DNA of 64,000 nucleotides, from assembly GCF_000174195.1 (NCBI RefSeq), contig NZ_ACFY01000057.1:1-64000 (forward strand). Reading direction: 5' to 3'. Positions 25,001 through 34,264 of this stretch are shown here, one piece after another. The notes under the pieces were generated by a model. The model saw nothing but the letters and a program-made list of their open reading frames with translations. It was not told the DNA's origin and ran no database searches. A program made the translations under genes and the position numbers. The stretch is from Roseburia inulinivorans DSM 16841. GTDB lineage: Bacteria > Bacillota > Clostridia > Lachnospirales > Lachnospiraceae. Numbering within the stretch: position 1 is the stretch's first letter; each line of letters begins with the position of its first letter.

Positions 25001-25917
25001 GTGATTGCGATAATCATAGGAATTGATCATGGCTATTATGCCATTAAAACAAGACAAGTGTCTTTCCCAAGTGGAATTATTGGGTATGATTACGAGCCGT
25101 ATACCATGCAGAATGTTCTGCAATATCAAGGAAAGTATTATGTCTGCGGTACGGGAAGACAGACGCTGGTAAAAAATAAAACGTCCAATGATAATTATTA
25201 TCTGCTGACGTTGGCAGCCATTGCAGAAGAAATCAAGCATCGGAAAGCGGAACGAAAGACAGAGGTAATTCTGGCTGTTGGACTTCCGCTTTCAAGTTTT
25301 GGAAGAGAGAAACAGGGATTCAGGGAGTATCTGTTGCGGAAAGAGCAGCCAGTGCGATTTTTATATGAAAGTGAGTTATATGAGATAACAATAAAAGATG
25401 TGAAACTGTTCCCACAGGGATACTCTGCGCTTGCTCTGCATCCAGAGTATCTGAAGAATGAACCGTCTGTTCTGCTTGTTGATATTGGTGGCTGGACCGT
25501 TGACCTTATGAGGCTGGACAATGCTGTTCCGAATGCAGCAACGTGCAGAAGTCTGGAACTTGGAGTAATCCGATGTATTGATGAGACAGCAGAACAAGTG
25601 CGTAGAAATACCGGACTGTCTGTGACAGAAACTCAAATTGAGCGTGTGCTTCGGAGGGAATCTTGCAGTATGGCAGAGGAGGCCAGACGGATCATACAGG
25701 AAAACGGACGGAAATATATAGAAAGAATACTGTCTGCGGTGACAGAATCCGGGTTTGATCTCCGGGCAGTACCCACCGTATTTATGGGGGAGGCTCCGCA
25801 ATTTTAAAACGCCACGTGACCGCACAGGACGCGATTTGCCGCCCCGTTTTTATAGAGGACGTCCATGCCAACGCAACAGGGTATGAACGGATTGTAGAGC
25901 AGATGTGGACGAGATGA
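25001..25917 (+). pseudogene. ParM/StbA-like actin-type segregation protein, frameshifted near the end
   Basis: The GTG start gives MIAIIIGIDHGYYAIKTRQV, the phosphate-1 loop of actin-like ATPases. Later come ILAVGLPLS, LLVDIGGWTVDLM (phosphate-2 loop) and TVFMGE. The frame stops at 25807, but one extra G in the five-G run 25786-25790 would give the expected FMGGGSAILK nucleotide-binding motif. It would then continue through PVFIEDVHANATGYERI to TGA 25915-25917, where the next gene's ATG overlaps. Full length would be about 305 residues. The missing C-terminal helix would cripple filament formation if the shift is real. Confidence 0.8.
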
Positions 25918-26204
25918 CACGCCCGGTATATTCGTTCCGCCCGAACCTGAAAAATCCAGAACACCAGAGGGCATGGGAGAAATTTCAAAGTGTTCCAGAA
26001 GGGCAGAAAAGCCAGTATCTGGTTCAGGCAATTCTGGAAAAAGAGGATCGGAAATGGATGGAAGAAGTCATTCAAAAGACGATAAAAGAAAGTGTTCGGG
26101 AATTAGGAATATGTGGCACTACGGAACAATCGACAACGAAACTATCATCGGAAGAAATACCAGATCAGATGATGGATTTTCTATCTCAAATGGAAAATTT
26201 GTAA
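25914..26204 (+). CDS. ParR/StbB-like partner of ParM
   Basis: A 96-residue protein, starting at ATG 25914 in an ATGA overlap with the restored parM frame; a GTG at 25905 is an alternative. It reads YSFRPNLKNPEHQRAWEKFQ and SQYLVQAILEKE, which fits the N-terminal ribbon-helix-helix of small ParR/StbB proteins that bind the centromere. The overlap supports both the pairing and the view that parM originally ended at 25917. Confidence 0.6.
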   Translation: MTRPVYSFRPNLKNPEHQRAWEKFQSVPEGQKSQYLVQAILEKEDRKWMEEVIQKTIKESVRELGICGTTEQSTTKLSSEEIPDQMMDFLSQMENL

Positions 26205-26358
26205 AGGGGGTGAGGCCTATGATTGCACGATACATACATTGTTGGATCTGCTAGGGGTAAGGCAAGAAATGCATCGATATCTTTGGTGGGTATTGTGAAT
26301 AGCTTTCCATGCGGCTTTGGAGTATGTTGTGTGTAGCAAAAGTGAAAGGAGAAAGGTT

Positions 26359-26910
26359 ATGGCAGAGATGAAAAATATCTGCGGAAAGATCCCGATGGAC
26401 TTACATGAGAAAGTAAGAGAAGAGATTGAACTCACAGAAAGCAGCACACAAAAATTTTTACAACAGGTCATTGAAGAACATTTCAACAGAGTGGAAGGAA
26501 AAGGAGAAATAAGCATGGGAGCAGTAAGAACAGTAGCAGTACAGGTATCAGAGGAATTATTCCAGAGATTAAAAGTAGTCATCGGAAAGAAACACATGAA
26601 ACAGAAAGACTTCTTAATTCAGATTATAGAAGAAGCACTGGAAAAGGTAGAGGTCGAATGGCAAAGCAAAGAGCAGCCTGAAGAATCCGAACAGACAACT
26701 GGAGAATTGGGAACAGAAGAAACTCAACCGGAAGAAAGAACTGAGCCGGAAAGGGAAAGTGAACCAGAAGAGGAAGCCGAACCGGATGGAGAAAGTGAAC
26801 CGAAAGAGGAAAACAAACCAGAAGGGGAAAGTGAACCGGAAGAGGAAACTGAACCAGAAGGAGAGACTGATCCGGAAGAATCTAAAGCAGAAGAACCAAC
26901 AGAATGGTAA
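26359..26910 (+). CDS. Tandem ribbon-helix-helix-like protein with Glu-Pro repeat tail
   Basis: The start ATG 26359 follows gaaagg; the product has 183 residues. Two similar segments, IPMDLHEKVREEIELTESST and VQVSEELFQRLKVVIGKKHM, each followed by a QxxIEE helix, look like two ribbon-helix-helix units. The last 70 residues are low-complexity repeats of the kind EPEEE/EPDGESEP, strongly acidic. An acidic tail next to a DNA-binding part could mimic DNA or limit binding, but that is speculation. Upstream, 26205-26358 holds only very short frames. Confidence 0.55.
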   Translation: MAEMKNICGKIPMDLHEKVREEIELTESSTQKFLQQVIEEHFNRVEGKGEISMGAVRTVAVQVSEELFQRLKVVIGKKHMKQKDFLIQIIEEALEKVEVEWQSKEQPEESEQTTGELGTEETQPEERTEPERESEPEEEAEPDGESEPKEENKPEGESEPEEETEPEGETDPEESKAEEPTEW

Positions 26911-26933
26911 CCAATTGATACAGAATAACGAAG

Positions 26934-26965
26934 GGCGGTATGAGAGATCATGCCGCCTGTTTTTA
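26934..26965 (+). terminator. Hairpin with T-run between genes
   Basis: ggcggtatga and tcatgccgcc form a 10-bp stem with one G-T pair, followed by tgttttta. It lies between the acidic protein and the methyltransferase. Confidence 0.6.
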
Positions 26966-26980
26966 TCAGCAAAAAGGAGG

Positions 26981-28276
26981 TTGATAGCCGCAACCATTCA
27001 ATTTTTTGATCTCTTTAGCGGAATCGGGGGATTTCGTGAAGGCTTAAGACGGGCAGGAAACTTTGTCTGTGTCGGACATTGCGAGGTGGATACTTATGCG
27101 GATAAGAACTACCAATTGCTGTTTGATACGGAAGGGGAGTGGTATTGTAATGACGCAAGAACAATCGAACCAGAACGAATGCCAGATTTTGATTTACTCT
27201 GTGCAGGATTTCCTTGCCAGGCATTCTCTATCGCCGGAAAGCGAGAAGGATTTGCAGATGCAAGAGGAACCCTCTTTTTCGAGATTGCCCGGCTTCTTAA
27301 AGCTAAAAGACCCCAGTATTTTATCCTTGAAAATGTTCCCGGTCTGCTTTCGCATGACAAGGGGCGGACATTTTGCACCATCCTCAGTACGCTTTCGCAA
27401 CTGGGGTACCATGTCGAATGGAAAGTGCTTAACAGCAAGGATTTCGGAGTCCCCCAAGCAAGGAAACGGGTGTATATTGTCGGATATTTTGATTTCCGAT
27501 GTGCCGGAAAAGTATTACCTGAACCAGAAACAAATGGAGCAGCTCTTGTTCAAGTCCGGGCAGGAAGTCAGGGGAAAAGAGTCTACAGTCCCAAAGGACT
27601 AAGCTGTACCCTGACATCACAGGCAGGTGGAATGGGCGGCAAGACAGGATTATATGATGTAGGTGTTCCAATCAAAGAGAATACAAAGCTCGGCTACAAA
27701 CTTGCAAGAGAAGGGGACAGCATCGATCTGGGTTATGCGAATCTCAACAGCAGGAGAGGAAGAGTCGGACACCAGATCGCACATACCCTGACAACAGGTG
27801 TTCAACAGGGAACGCTGCACTTTGTCGATCTTTCACCTCCGCCGGTGGTAACGGAAGAATGCAGAAGCCTGAATACCAGACAATGCGGTGTCCACAAATA
27901 CAAAGGAGAATGTTCTGGTGTATTAGCAGAGGATGGAGCAAGAGCAGTCTTAACACCAGCAAAAGAGAATGTTCGTCAGAACGGCAGACGTATGAAAGAA
28001 CCCGAAGAACCGATGTTTACAATTACTGCAACCGATCGTCATGGCATCTTGTATCACGGCAGAATAAGAAGGTTAGTTCCGAGGGAATGTCTGCGACTGC
28101 AGGGTTATTACGACTGGCAGATTGATAAGATCATAGACAGCACTTCTGACGCACAGCTTTATAAACAGGCTGGAAACGGAGTAACTGTCAATGTTATCGA
28201 GGCAATTGGCAGATTGTTACAAAAGGCAGACTCCGAACTTAACACACAGAAAGTGTCTGAGAAAGGAATCCATTAG
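26981..28276 (+). CDS. dcm: DNA (cytosine-5)-methyltransferase
   Basis: The protein shows all main C5-methyltransferase motifs: FFDLFSGIGGFREGL (I, SAM binding), GFPCQAFS (IV, catalytic Cys), FILENVPGLL (VI), QARKRVYIVG (VIII) and QAGNGVTVNVIEAIG (X). The length is about 431 residues. The start is uncertain: TTG 26981 directly abuts the ribosome site aaggagg, and no ATG exists before motif I. A later start at an ATT or ATA codon is possible. Upstream in-frame codons to 26759 lie in the previous gene's repeats and are unlikely. It probably protects the ICE from host restriction. A second long frame overlaps its 5' half (27150-27602). Confidence 0.9.
   Translation: MIAATIQFFDLFSGIGGFREGLRRAGNFVCVGHCEVDTYADKNYQLLFDTEGEWYCNDARTIEPERMPDFDLLCAGFPCQAFSIAGKREGFADARGTLFFEIARLLKAKRPQYFILENVPGLLSHDKGRTFCTILSTLSQLGYHVEWKVLNSKDFGVPQARKRVYIVGYFDFRCAGKVLPEPETNGAALVQVRAGSQGKRVYSPKGLSCTLTSQAGGMGGKTGLYDVGVPIKENTKLGYKLAREGDSIDLGYANLNSRRGRVGHQIAHTLTTGVQQGTLHFVDLSPPPVVTEECRSLNTRQCGVHKYKGECSGVLAEDGARAVLTPAKENVRQNGRRMKEPEEPMFTITATDRHGILYHGRIRRLVPRECLRLQGYYDWQIDKIIDSTSDAQLYKQAGNGVTVNVIEAIGRLLQKADSELNTQKVSEKGIH
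27150..27602 (+). other. Overlapping alternative-frame ORF inside dcm
   Basis: A 150-codon frame inside dcm on the same strand, from ATG 27150, preceded by aggggag at a suitable distance. Its end reads GKCLTARISESPKQGNG then LSDILISDVPEKYYLNQKQM. That last part looks like the L.DIL...V.EKYYLS..Q element found after motif VIII in many C5-methyltransferases, yet here it is in the other frame, at the same place. It may be an overprinted small protein, a trace of an ancient frame switch, or a coincidence. Confidence 0.35.
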
Positions 28277-28278
28277 GC

Positions 28279-29235
28279 ATGATCGGAATAAAAGACCAAT
28301 ACTTTGGCACAGAAATCGAAATGACAGGGATTACCAGACAACGTGCTGCAGAAGTTGTTGCTGAAATGTTTGGAACAGAAGCATATTATGACGGCACTAC
28401 TTATGGAGTCTGGTCAGTGATAGATCTGGAAGGAAAAAAGTGGAAATTTATGTCTGATGGGAGCATTTATACACAACGGAAAGTATACGGTCGAATTGTA
28501 GACGCAGGTGGAGAATATTCAACAGAAATGGTATCACCGAAATTATCCTATGATGAAATGGGAAAGTTACAGGAAGTAGTACGATGTCTGCGACAGCATG
28601 GAGGTTTTGTAAATGAGTCCTGTGGTCAGCATGTTCATGTAGATGCATCGAATCATACACCGCAGAGTCTGAAAAATGCACTGACAATTATGTATGCAAA
28701 GGAAGATATCCTGTTCAAAGCACTGAAAGTGCAGGAGAGAAGAGCAAATAGTTATTGTCAGAGGGTGCGACCGGAGGTATTGGAGAAAATCCGAAAAATA
28801 CCAAATAAATCAATCACAATGGACCGAGTAAGAAATGTCTGGTATGGAGGCAGGGATGGAAGTCATACCCATTATGATCATACCCGTTATTATGCTCTGA
28901 ATCTTCATGCTGTGTTTTCCAAGGGAACTTTGGAATGGCGTTGTTTTGAAAGCACACTACATGCAGGAAAGGTGAGAGCAAATATTACACTGGCATTAGC
29001 CATTTCCGCACAGGCAATCAATCAGAGATCGACACAGATGAAAAAGACACTGATATCAGAAAACCCGGCATTTACATTTCGTACATTTTTATTGAGACTT
29101 GGGTTAATTGGAGACGAATATAAAAATGTTCGAAAACATCTGCTGGCAAATCTGGATGGTGATCTTGCGTGGAGATATGATAAAAGCACGTATGAGTGTC
29201 TGAAGAAAAATCAAAGGACAGAAGGAGTCAGATAG
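28279..29235 (+). CDS. Amidoligase-family enzyme
   Basis: A 318-residue protein starting 3 bases after dcm. YFGTEIEMTG near the N-terminus, SPKLSYDEMGKL, CGQHVHVDAS and the TLEWRCFESTLH...VRANI block match the amidoligase_2 family of the glutamine-synthetase-like/COOH-NH2 ligase fold. Such enzymes are predicted to form amide or peptide bonds from ATP, a carboxylate and an amine. The adjacent gamma-glutamylcyclotransferase is the partner often predicted for them (Iyer and Aravind's amidoligase analysis). The substrate is unknown; a peptide tag or wall crosslink modification during conjugation is possible. Confidence 0.8.
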   Translation: MIGIKDQYFGTEIEMTGITRQRAAEVVAEMFGTEAYYDGTTYGVWSVIDLEGKKWKFMSDGSIYTQRKVYGRIVDAGGEYSTEMVSPKLSYDEMGKLQEVVRCLRQHGGFVNESCGQHVHVDASNHTPQSLKNALTIMYAKEDILFKALKVQERRANSYCQRVRPEVLEKIRKIPNKSITMDRVRNVWYGGRDGSHTHYDHTRYYALNLHAVFSKGTLEWRCFESTLHAGKVRANITLALAISAQAINQRSTQMKKTLISENPAFTFRTFLLRLGLIGDEYKNVRKHLLANLDGDLAWRYDKSTYECLKKNQRTEGVR

Positions 29236-29247
29236 AGGTGAGAAAAA

Positions 29248-29730
29248 ATGAAAGATAGATATTACTTCGCTTATGGCAGCAACATGAATCTGGAGCAGAT
29301 GAAGTACAGGTGTCCGGCTGCGGAAGTTGTGGAAAACGTCCGGCTTGAAAATTATCGGCTGGCATTTCGGGGAAGGGCTCCGGGCAATGGGGTAGCAACG
29401 GTTCTGCCGGAAAAAGGAAGCTATGTCGAAGGAGTCTTATGGAAAATCACAGAAGCGTGTGAGAAGAGTCTGGATTTTTATGAAGGATTCCCAAGTTTTT
29501 ATGGGAAAGAATCGATTCGGGTAAAAAATCAGGATGGTGTGGAGAAAGAAGTGTTTGTATATATGATGAACGCTCCGCACAAAGATGTTCCGGCAAAGCC
29601 ATCGAAATTTTATCTGGATGGAATTCTGGAAGGATGTAAGGATAACCAGATTCCAACGGAGTCTGTCATGGAAGCGGTAAAACGTACCAGACAGGAAGTA
29701 AAAAAAGAAAAAAATCGATATGCAAGATAA
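29248..29730 (+). CDS. Gamma-glutamylcyclotransferase (AIG2/GGCT-like)
   Basis: A 160-residue protein with YYFAYGSNMNLEQM, the substrate-binding loop of GGCT folds. It also has RLAFRGRAPGNGVATVLP, VEGVLWKIT and the acidic YEGFPSFYGKE region, where the catalytic Glu is expected. The family splits gamma-glutamyl amides to 5-oxoproline. It begins 12 bases after the amidoligase with the site agaggtgag, so both are probably translated together. The pair could add and remove gamma-glutamyl links. Confidence 0.85.
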   Translation: MKDRYYFAYGSNMNLEQMKYRCPAAEVVENVRLENYRLAFRGRAPGNGVATVLPEKGSYVEGVLWKITEACEKSLDFYEGFPSFYGKESIRVKNQDGVEKEVFVYMMNAPHKDVPAKPSKFYLDGILEGCKDNQIPTESVMEAVKRTRQEVKKEKNRYAR

Positions 29731-29734
29731 AACG

Positions 29735-29762
29735 TACCGCAGAGGAAACATCTTCTGCGGTA
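29735..29762 (+). terminator. Terminator after the amidoligase-GGCT pair
   Basis: taccgcaga and tctgcggta form a perfect 9-bp stem with a 10-base loop, followed by ttttac. Confidence 0.75.
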
Positions 29763-29803
29763 TTTTACTGAAAAAATCTATTTATAATAGGAAGGAAAAG
29801 CAC

Positions 29804-32800
29804 ATGAAGGTTAGAAAATTAAAGACCAGAATTGCTGCTTTTGGACTGGCTGTCCTGATGGGCATCAGTACCTTGAGCAGTGCGAATGCGTTTGCGGCCG
29901 AACAGACAGGCTCGGAACAGCAGACGGAAGTACAGGCATCTGAACAGGCGGTAACAAGCCAGAAAGATACATCAGTTACAGCAGATGATATCACAAAAGC
30001 AGTTTCAGATGATACATTTGCAGTGGAAACCAGTATGGAAGGAATCCATTATGATGCAGAAAAAGAAGATGTTACGCTTGTAAGTATCAAAGATGAGAAT
30101 GGTGGAGAGTATCATTCAGACAAAGCAGGAACATATATTGCCACTTATATGGTCGTTCCAAAAGATAAGAGTGACAGCTATACCATCACCCGTAAAGTGA
30201 CTCTGACGGATACCGAAGGACAGGCACATTCCGAAGAAAATGGTGGAGAGAAACAGAAGTCAGATACAGAATCTGAAGATGATTCGGATTCGCCTGTGCA
30301 GAACTACACAGATGTAGAAATTGAAACATCCGAAGAAGATGCATCTGCACAGGCAATCAAAGAACTGAAAGAGGACATCGAAGAGGGAAATGTGATGGTA
30401 TTGTCTGCGGCTGAAAGAGCTACAAGCAGCGGTTCCACAGTTACATTGACAAAGGGGAGAACTATTTATTATCCAAGTTATATTGGAAATTATCTTACTT
30501 GCCTGTTTACAGTCAATGGAAAAATTGCATACTGCCTTCAGTCCCAGAAAGCATCCCCACCGAGTGGAAGTTATGTAGCACAGGTACTGGACAGCAATAA
30601 AAATCTGCAGAAAGTCCTTTATTATGGTTATGGCGGGGCAGGAGATCTGACAGGAAGTTATCTGTCTGGAAAAACGGAAGATGAAAAGTATGTGTATACA
30701 CACATTGCAGCCAGCTATGCTTATGCAGGAGAAGCCGGATTTACAGGGTGTAATTATAATGACCTTGTAAATGCAGGGGTTATCGCATATATCAATTATC
30801 TGTTTGGACAGGAAGAACCGCCAAAAGGTGAACTGAGCCTTTCAAGCACAAAGCTGAATGCAGTACGGGATGGAAACATCCAGAAAACACCAAATATCAC
30901 ACTGTCTGGAGATCACAGAAACTATGTGACACTGAGTGTACCAGAAAATGTGACAGCACATAATCTTTCCAAAGGAACAAGTGTTACAAATGGAAAAATC
31001 CAGATTTATGGTGGAGATACATTCTATCTGTCCGCAGATTTATTACTGACAGGCAGTTATGCTTCCGGCAACTTATATGGTTCTGTCGGAAAGACATGGA
31101 GAACACTGGTGTTGACAACCGGAGATTCCAAGCAGGATATCGGTGTATTTGAAAGCGAAACAGCAGCGCCGGTAAGCTTCAGTGTACAGTGGCTGAATAT
31201 GACACGCATTGAACTTATGAAGAAAGATGTCAATACACAGAATCCACTGTCAGGAGCAGTTTATGGTATTTATACTGATAAGAAGTGTGAAAATCTGCTG
31301 ATGACAATGTCAGCAACCGGAACAGACGGAAAAGCAGTCAGCGATTATTTTGATTCTGCACTGAAAACAGTGTACGTGAAAGAGATCACTGCTCCGACAG
31401 GATACAAACTGAATACAGAAGTATATAAAGTGGCTGTTACTGCCGGAAAGACAATGACTGTAACAGCAACAGATGAGAGAGTCACCGGAAAGGTGAAAAT
31501 CGCAAAGATCGATAAAGAAACACTTGCATTTAAAGCGCAGGGGGACAGTGTTCTTCGTGGTGCTGTGTATGGTCTGTATGCAAAAGAGGACATCGTGCAT
31601 CCGGATGGCACAACAGGGGTTCTGTATAAACAGGACAGCCTGATTGCACAGGGAGTCATCGGAGATGACGGAACACTGGAATTTTCAGAATTATACCTTG
31701 GAGAAATGTATGTAAAAGAGATCACTCCACCGGAAGGATATACACTGGATACTACCAAATACGAGGTATCAGTAACTTATGAAGGTCAGGATGTTGCCGA
31801 AGTGACAAGAGACCTTACGGTAAAAGAGCAGGTAAAGAAACAGGCATTCCAGTTAATCAAAATCAGTGAAGATGGAGAGCAGACAGAAACAGACCTGGTT
31901 GCAGGAGCAGGATTTAAGGTATATCTGATCAGCGACCTGACACAGGTAAAAATGGAAAACTGAAGCCAGCCAATGGAGAAAGCTATACAGCAAGCGATTT
32001 CAAAAATTATGACTTCAGCAAAGAGCAGGTTGCAGTTACTTACGAGAATGGAACAGCCGTACCAGTACCAGAACTGATCACTGATACAAAAGGATATGCA
32101 GTCAGCCCGGAACTGCCGTATGGAAGTTATGTTGTAGTGGAAAGTACTACCCCTGAGAATTTGAAAACCATTGATCCATTTGTTGTAAATGTGGAAAATG
32201 ACAGCAGAGAGCCAATGCAGTGGAGAGTATTTGATGACCGCCCGTTTGAATTTTTGCTGAAAATTGTAAAGAAGGATGCACAGACTGGAAATACTGTTTT
32301 AAAGGCTGGTGCTTCTTATAAGATTTACGATGTGACAAATAAGAAATATGTGGAACAGGTTGTTCAGTATCCGAAGAAAGAAAAGATCAGTGTATTCGAA
32401 ACAAACGAGGAAGGATATCTGATCACACCGCAGGAACTGAAGTGCTCTACCTACCGAATCGAAGAAGTGAAAGCACCGGAAGGATTTGTAAGACAGGGAA
32501 GCGAGGAGTCCCTGTATGATGGAACAACGATTATTTCACCATTAGAACAGACTACAAAAGGAACATATAAAGAAAATCCACAGAGTGGTATTGTAATTAC
32601 AGTATCCTCAAACACTGCACATCAGATTGATCCAGATACAGGAGCTGCGATTGTAGAGGTAGAACAGAAAAACGATGAACAGGTAGGAAGCCTGCTCCTG
32701 ACGAAAAAGGGAGAACAGCTTACCGAAGTAACCGGAGATTCTGTTCTGGCAAAAGTAAAAGCACTGGTTTCAAAAGTAAGAAATGCCGTATCTGGAAAAG

Positions 32801-34179
32801 AAGAAACAGGTATTTATAAAGGCTTTAAATATGAAGAAACCGGAGTAGAAGGCGCTGAATTCGAAATATATGCCAAAGATACCATCTATTCACCGGACGG
32901 AGCAAAGGACGAAGCAGGAAATCCAGTTGTCCGATATGAGAAAGATGACCTGGTAGCCAAACTGACTACAGATGAAAATGGAACAGCAGTTATCAACAAT
33001 CTGCCACTGGGAACGTATTATCTGAAAGAAGTTGTAGCAGGAGAGAATTTTGTCCTAAATACAGAACAGAAAGAATTTACCCTGACAGCAGAGGATGATA
33101 CACAGGCAGTTGTTTATGAAGGCGTTACCTATAAAAATGAAAGACAGAAAGTTTTCGTATCAGTAGAAAAGAAAGATTCTGTCACAGGCGAAAAGCTGGA
33201 AGGTGTTATTTTTGGACTGTATGCTGCAGAAGATATTCTTTCTAATCAGGGAGAGGTTCTCGTAGAGAAAGATACCTTGCTGGAAAAGAAAGCAACGGAT
33301 GCAAAGGGAACACTTACTTTCGACAGTGATCTTCCACATGGAAAATACTATGTCAAAGAGGAAGTCAGAAAAGCTGGATATCTTCCAAATGAGGAAGTAT
33401 GGAATGTAGATGCAACTTACGAAAATCAGAATCTTGCAAAGATTGAACTGAACAAAGAAGTTGAGAATCAGCCGACAGAAACACGCATTACAAAAACAGA
33501 TGCAACTACCGGAAATGAGCTGGAAGGAGCCAAACTGCAGGTCATTGATAAAGACGGAAATGTTGTGGAAGAATGGGTAAGCAGTAAGGAAGAACATGTC
33601 ATTTACGGACTGCCGGAAGGAAGTTATACCTTACATGAGGAACTGGCTCCTTATGAAGATGGCTATGTGTCTGCCAGCGATGTGATGTTTGAAGTCAAAG
33701 AAGATGGCAGTGTGACAAAGGTTGAGATGAAAGATGAATATTCCAAAGTGGAAATTTCAAAAACAGACCTTACAACCGGAAAAGAACTGGAAGGGGCAAA
33801 GCTTCAGATTATCCGCAAAGACGGAACTGTTCTGGAAGAGTGGATTACAGATGGAAAACCACATTCCGTTGAAAAACTCCCAGTCAATGAAGAACTTACT
33901 CTGCGTGAGATCACAGCACCGGATGGTTACGAGATTGCGGAAGATGTCACATTTACATTGAAAGATACAATGGAAGTCCAGAAAGTAGAAATGAAAGATG
34001 CCAGAACACCGGAGAAAACAACAGAAAAAACAAATGCACCAAAAACAGGTGATAACCAGAAAATATGGGCGTTTGTTCTGCTTGCACTGGCATCTGCTGG
34101 AACAGCTACAGGAGTGACTGTATACCGCAGAAAGAAGTCAAAAATGACAGACAACAAAAAAGAAACAGAAGAAAAATAA
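29804..34179 (+). pseudogene. Sortase-anchored Cna-B / SpaA-type adhesin, frameshifted in the middle
   Basis: ATG 29804 follows aggaagg and opens a signal peptide (RIAAFGLAVLMGISTLSSAN, cut near AFAAEQ). A thioester-like domain follows near residues 220-330, with its Cys at 244 (IAYCLQSQ). The usual TQxA motif reads THIAAS, so the Gln partner is missing. Cna-B repeats follow (GAVYGIYTDKKCENLL; VYVKEITAPTGYKLN). The frame stops at 31963 after an A5 run (31948-31952). One more A restores it through KLKPANGESYTASDF into six or so further Cna-B repeats and the sorting signal APKTGDN, hydrophobic helix and RRKK tail at 34179. The restored length is about 1458 residues. It is probably a surface fibre aiding cell contact during transfer. 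Confidence 0.85.
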
Positions 34180-34206
34180 AATAAGAATTACAGGATAAAC
34201 CAATCT

Positions 34207-34247
34207 GACAGGGCAGGAGATGTGCATAAAGCAGCTTCTGCCCTGTC
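34207..34247 (+). terminator. Perfect 10-bp hairpin between adhesin and metK
   Basis: gacagggcag and ctgccctgtc pair around a 21-base loop. There is no T-run behind it, so it may slow transcription or protect the mRNA end; metK's ribosome site follows 8 bases later. Confidence 0.5.
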
Positions 34248-34264
34248 TGTATATAAGGAGAAGA

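Noticed and set aside
26614-26997. Minus-strand frames rich in Phe or Ser over the acidic repeat gene
   Set aside because: They are the complement of the Glu-Pro repeat codons and lack start signals.
28448-28687. Minus-strand frame with His-rich product in the amidoligase gene
   Set aside because: Complement of the plus-strand codons for the HVHVDAS region; no start signal.
30260-30703. 147-codon minus-strand frame in the adhesin gene
   Set aside because: The opposite strand of a clear signal-peptide and Cna-B coding region; no ribosome site.
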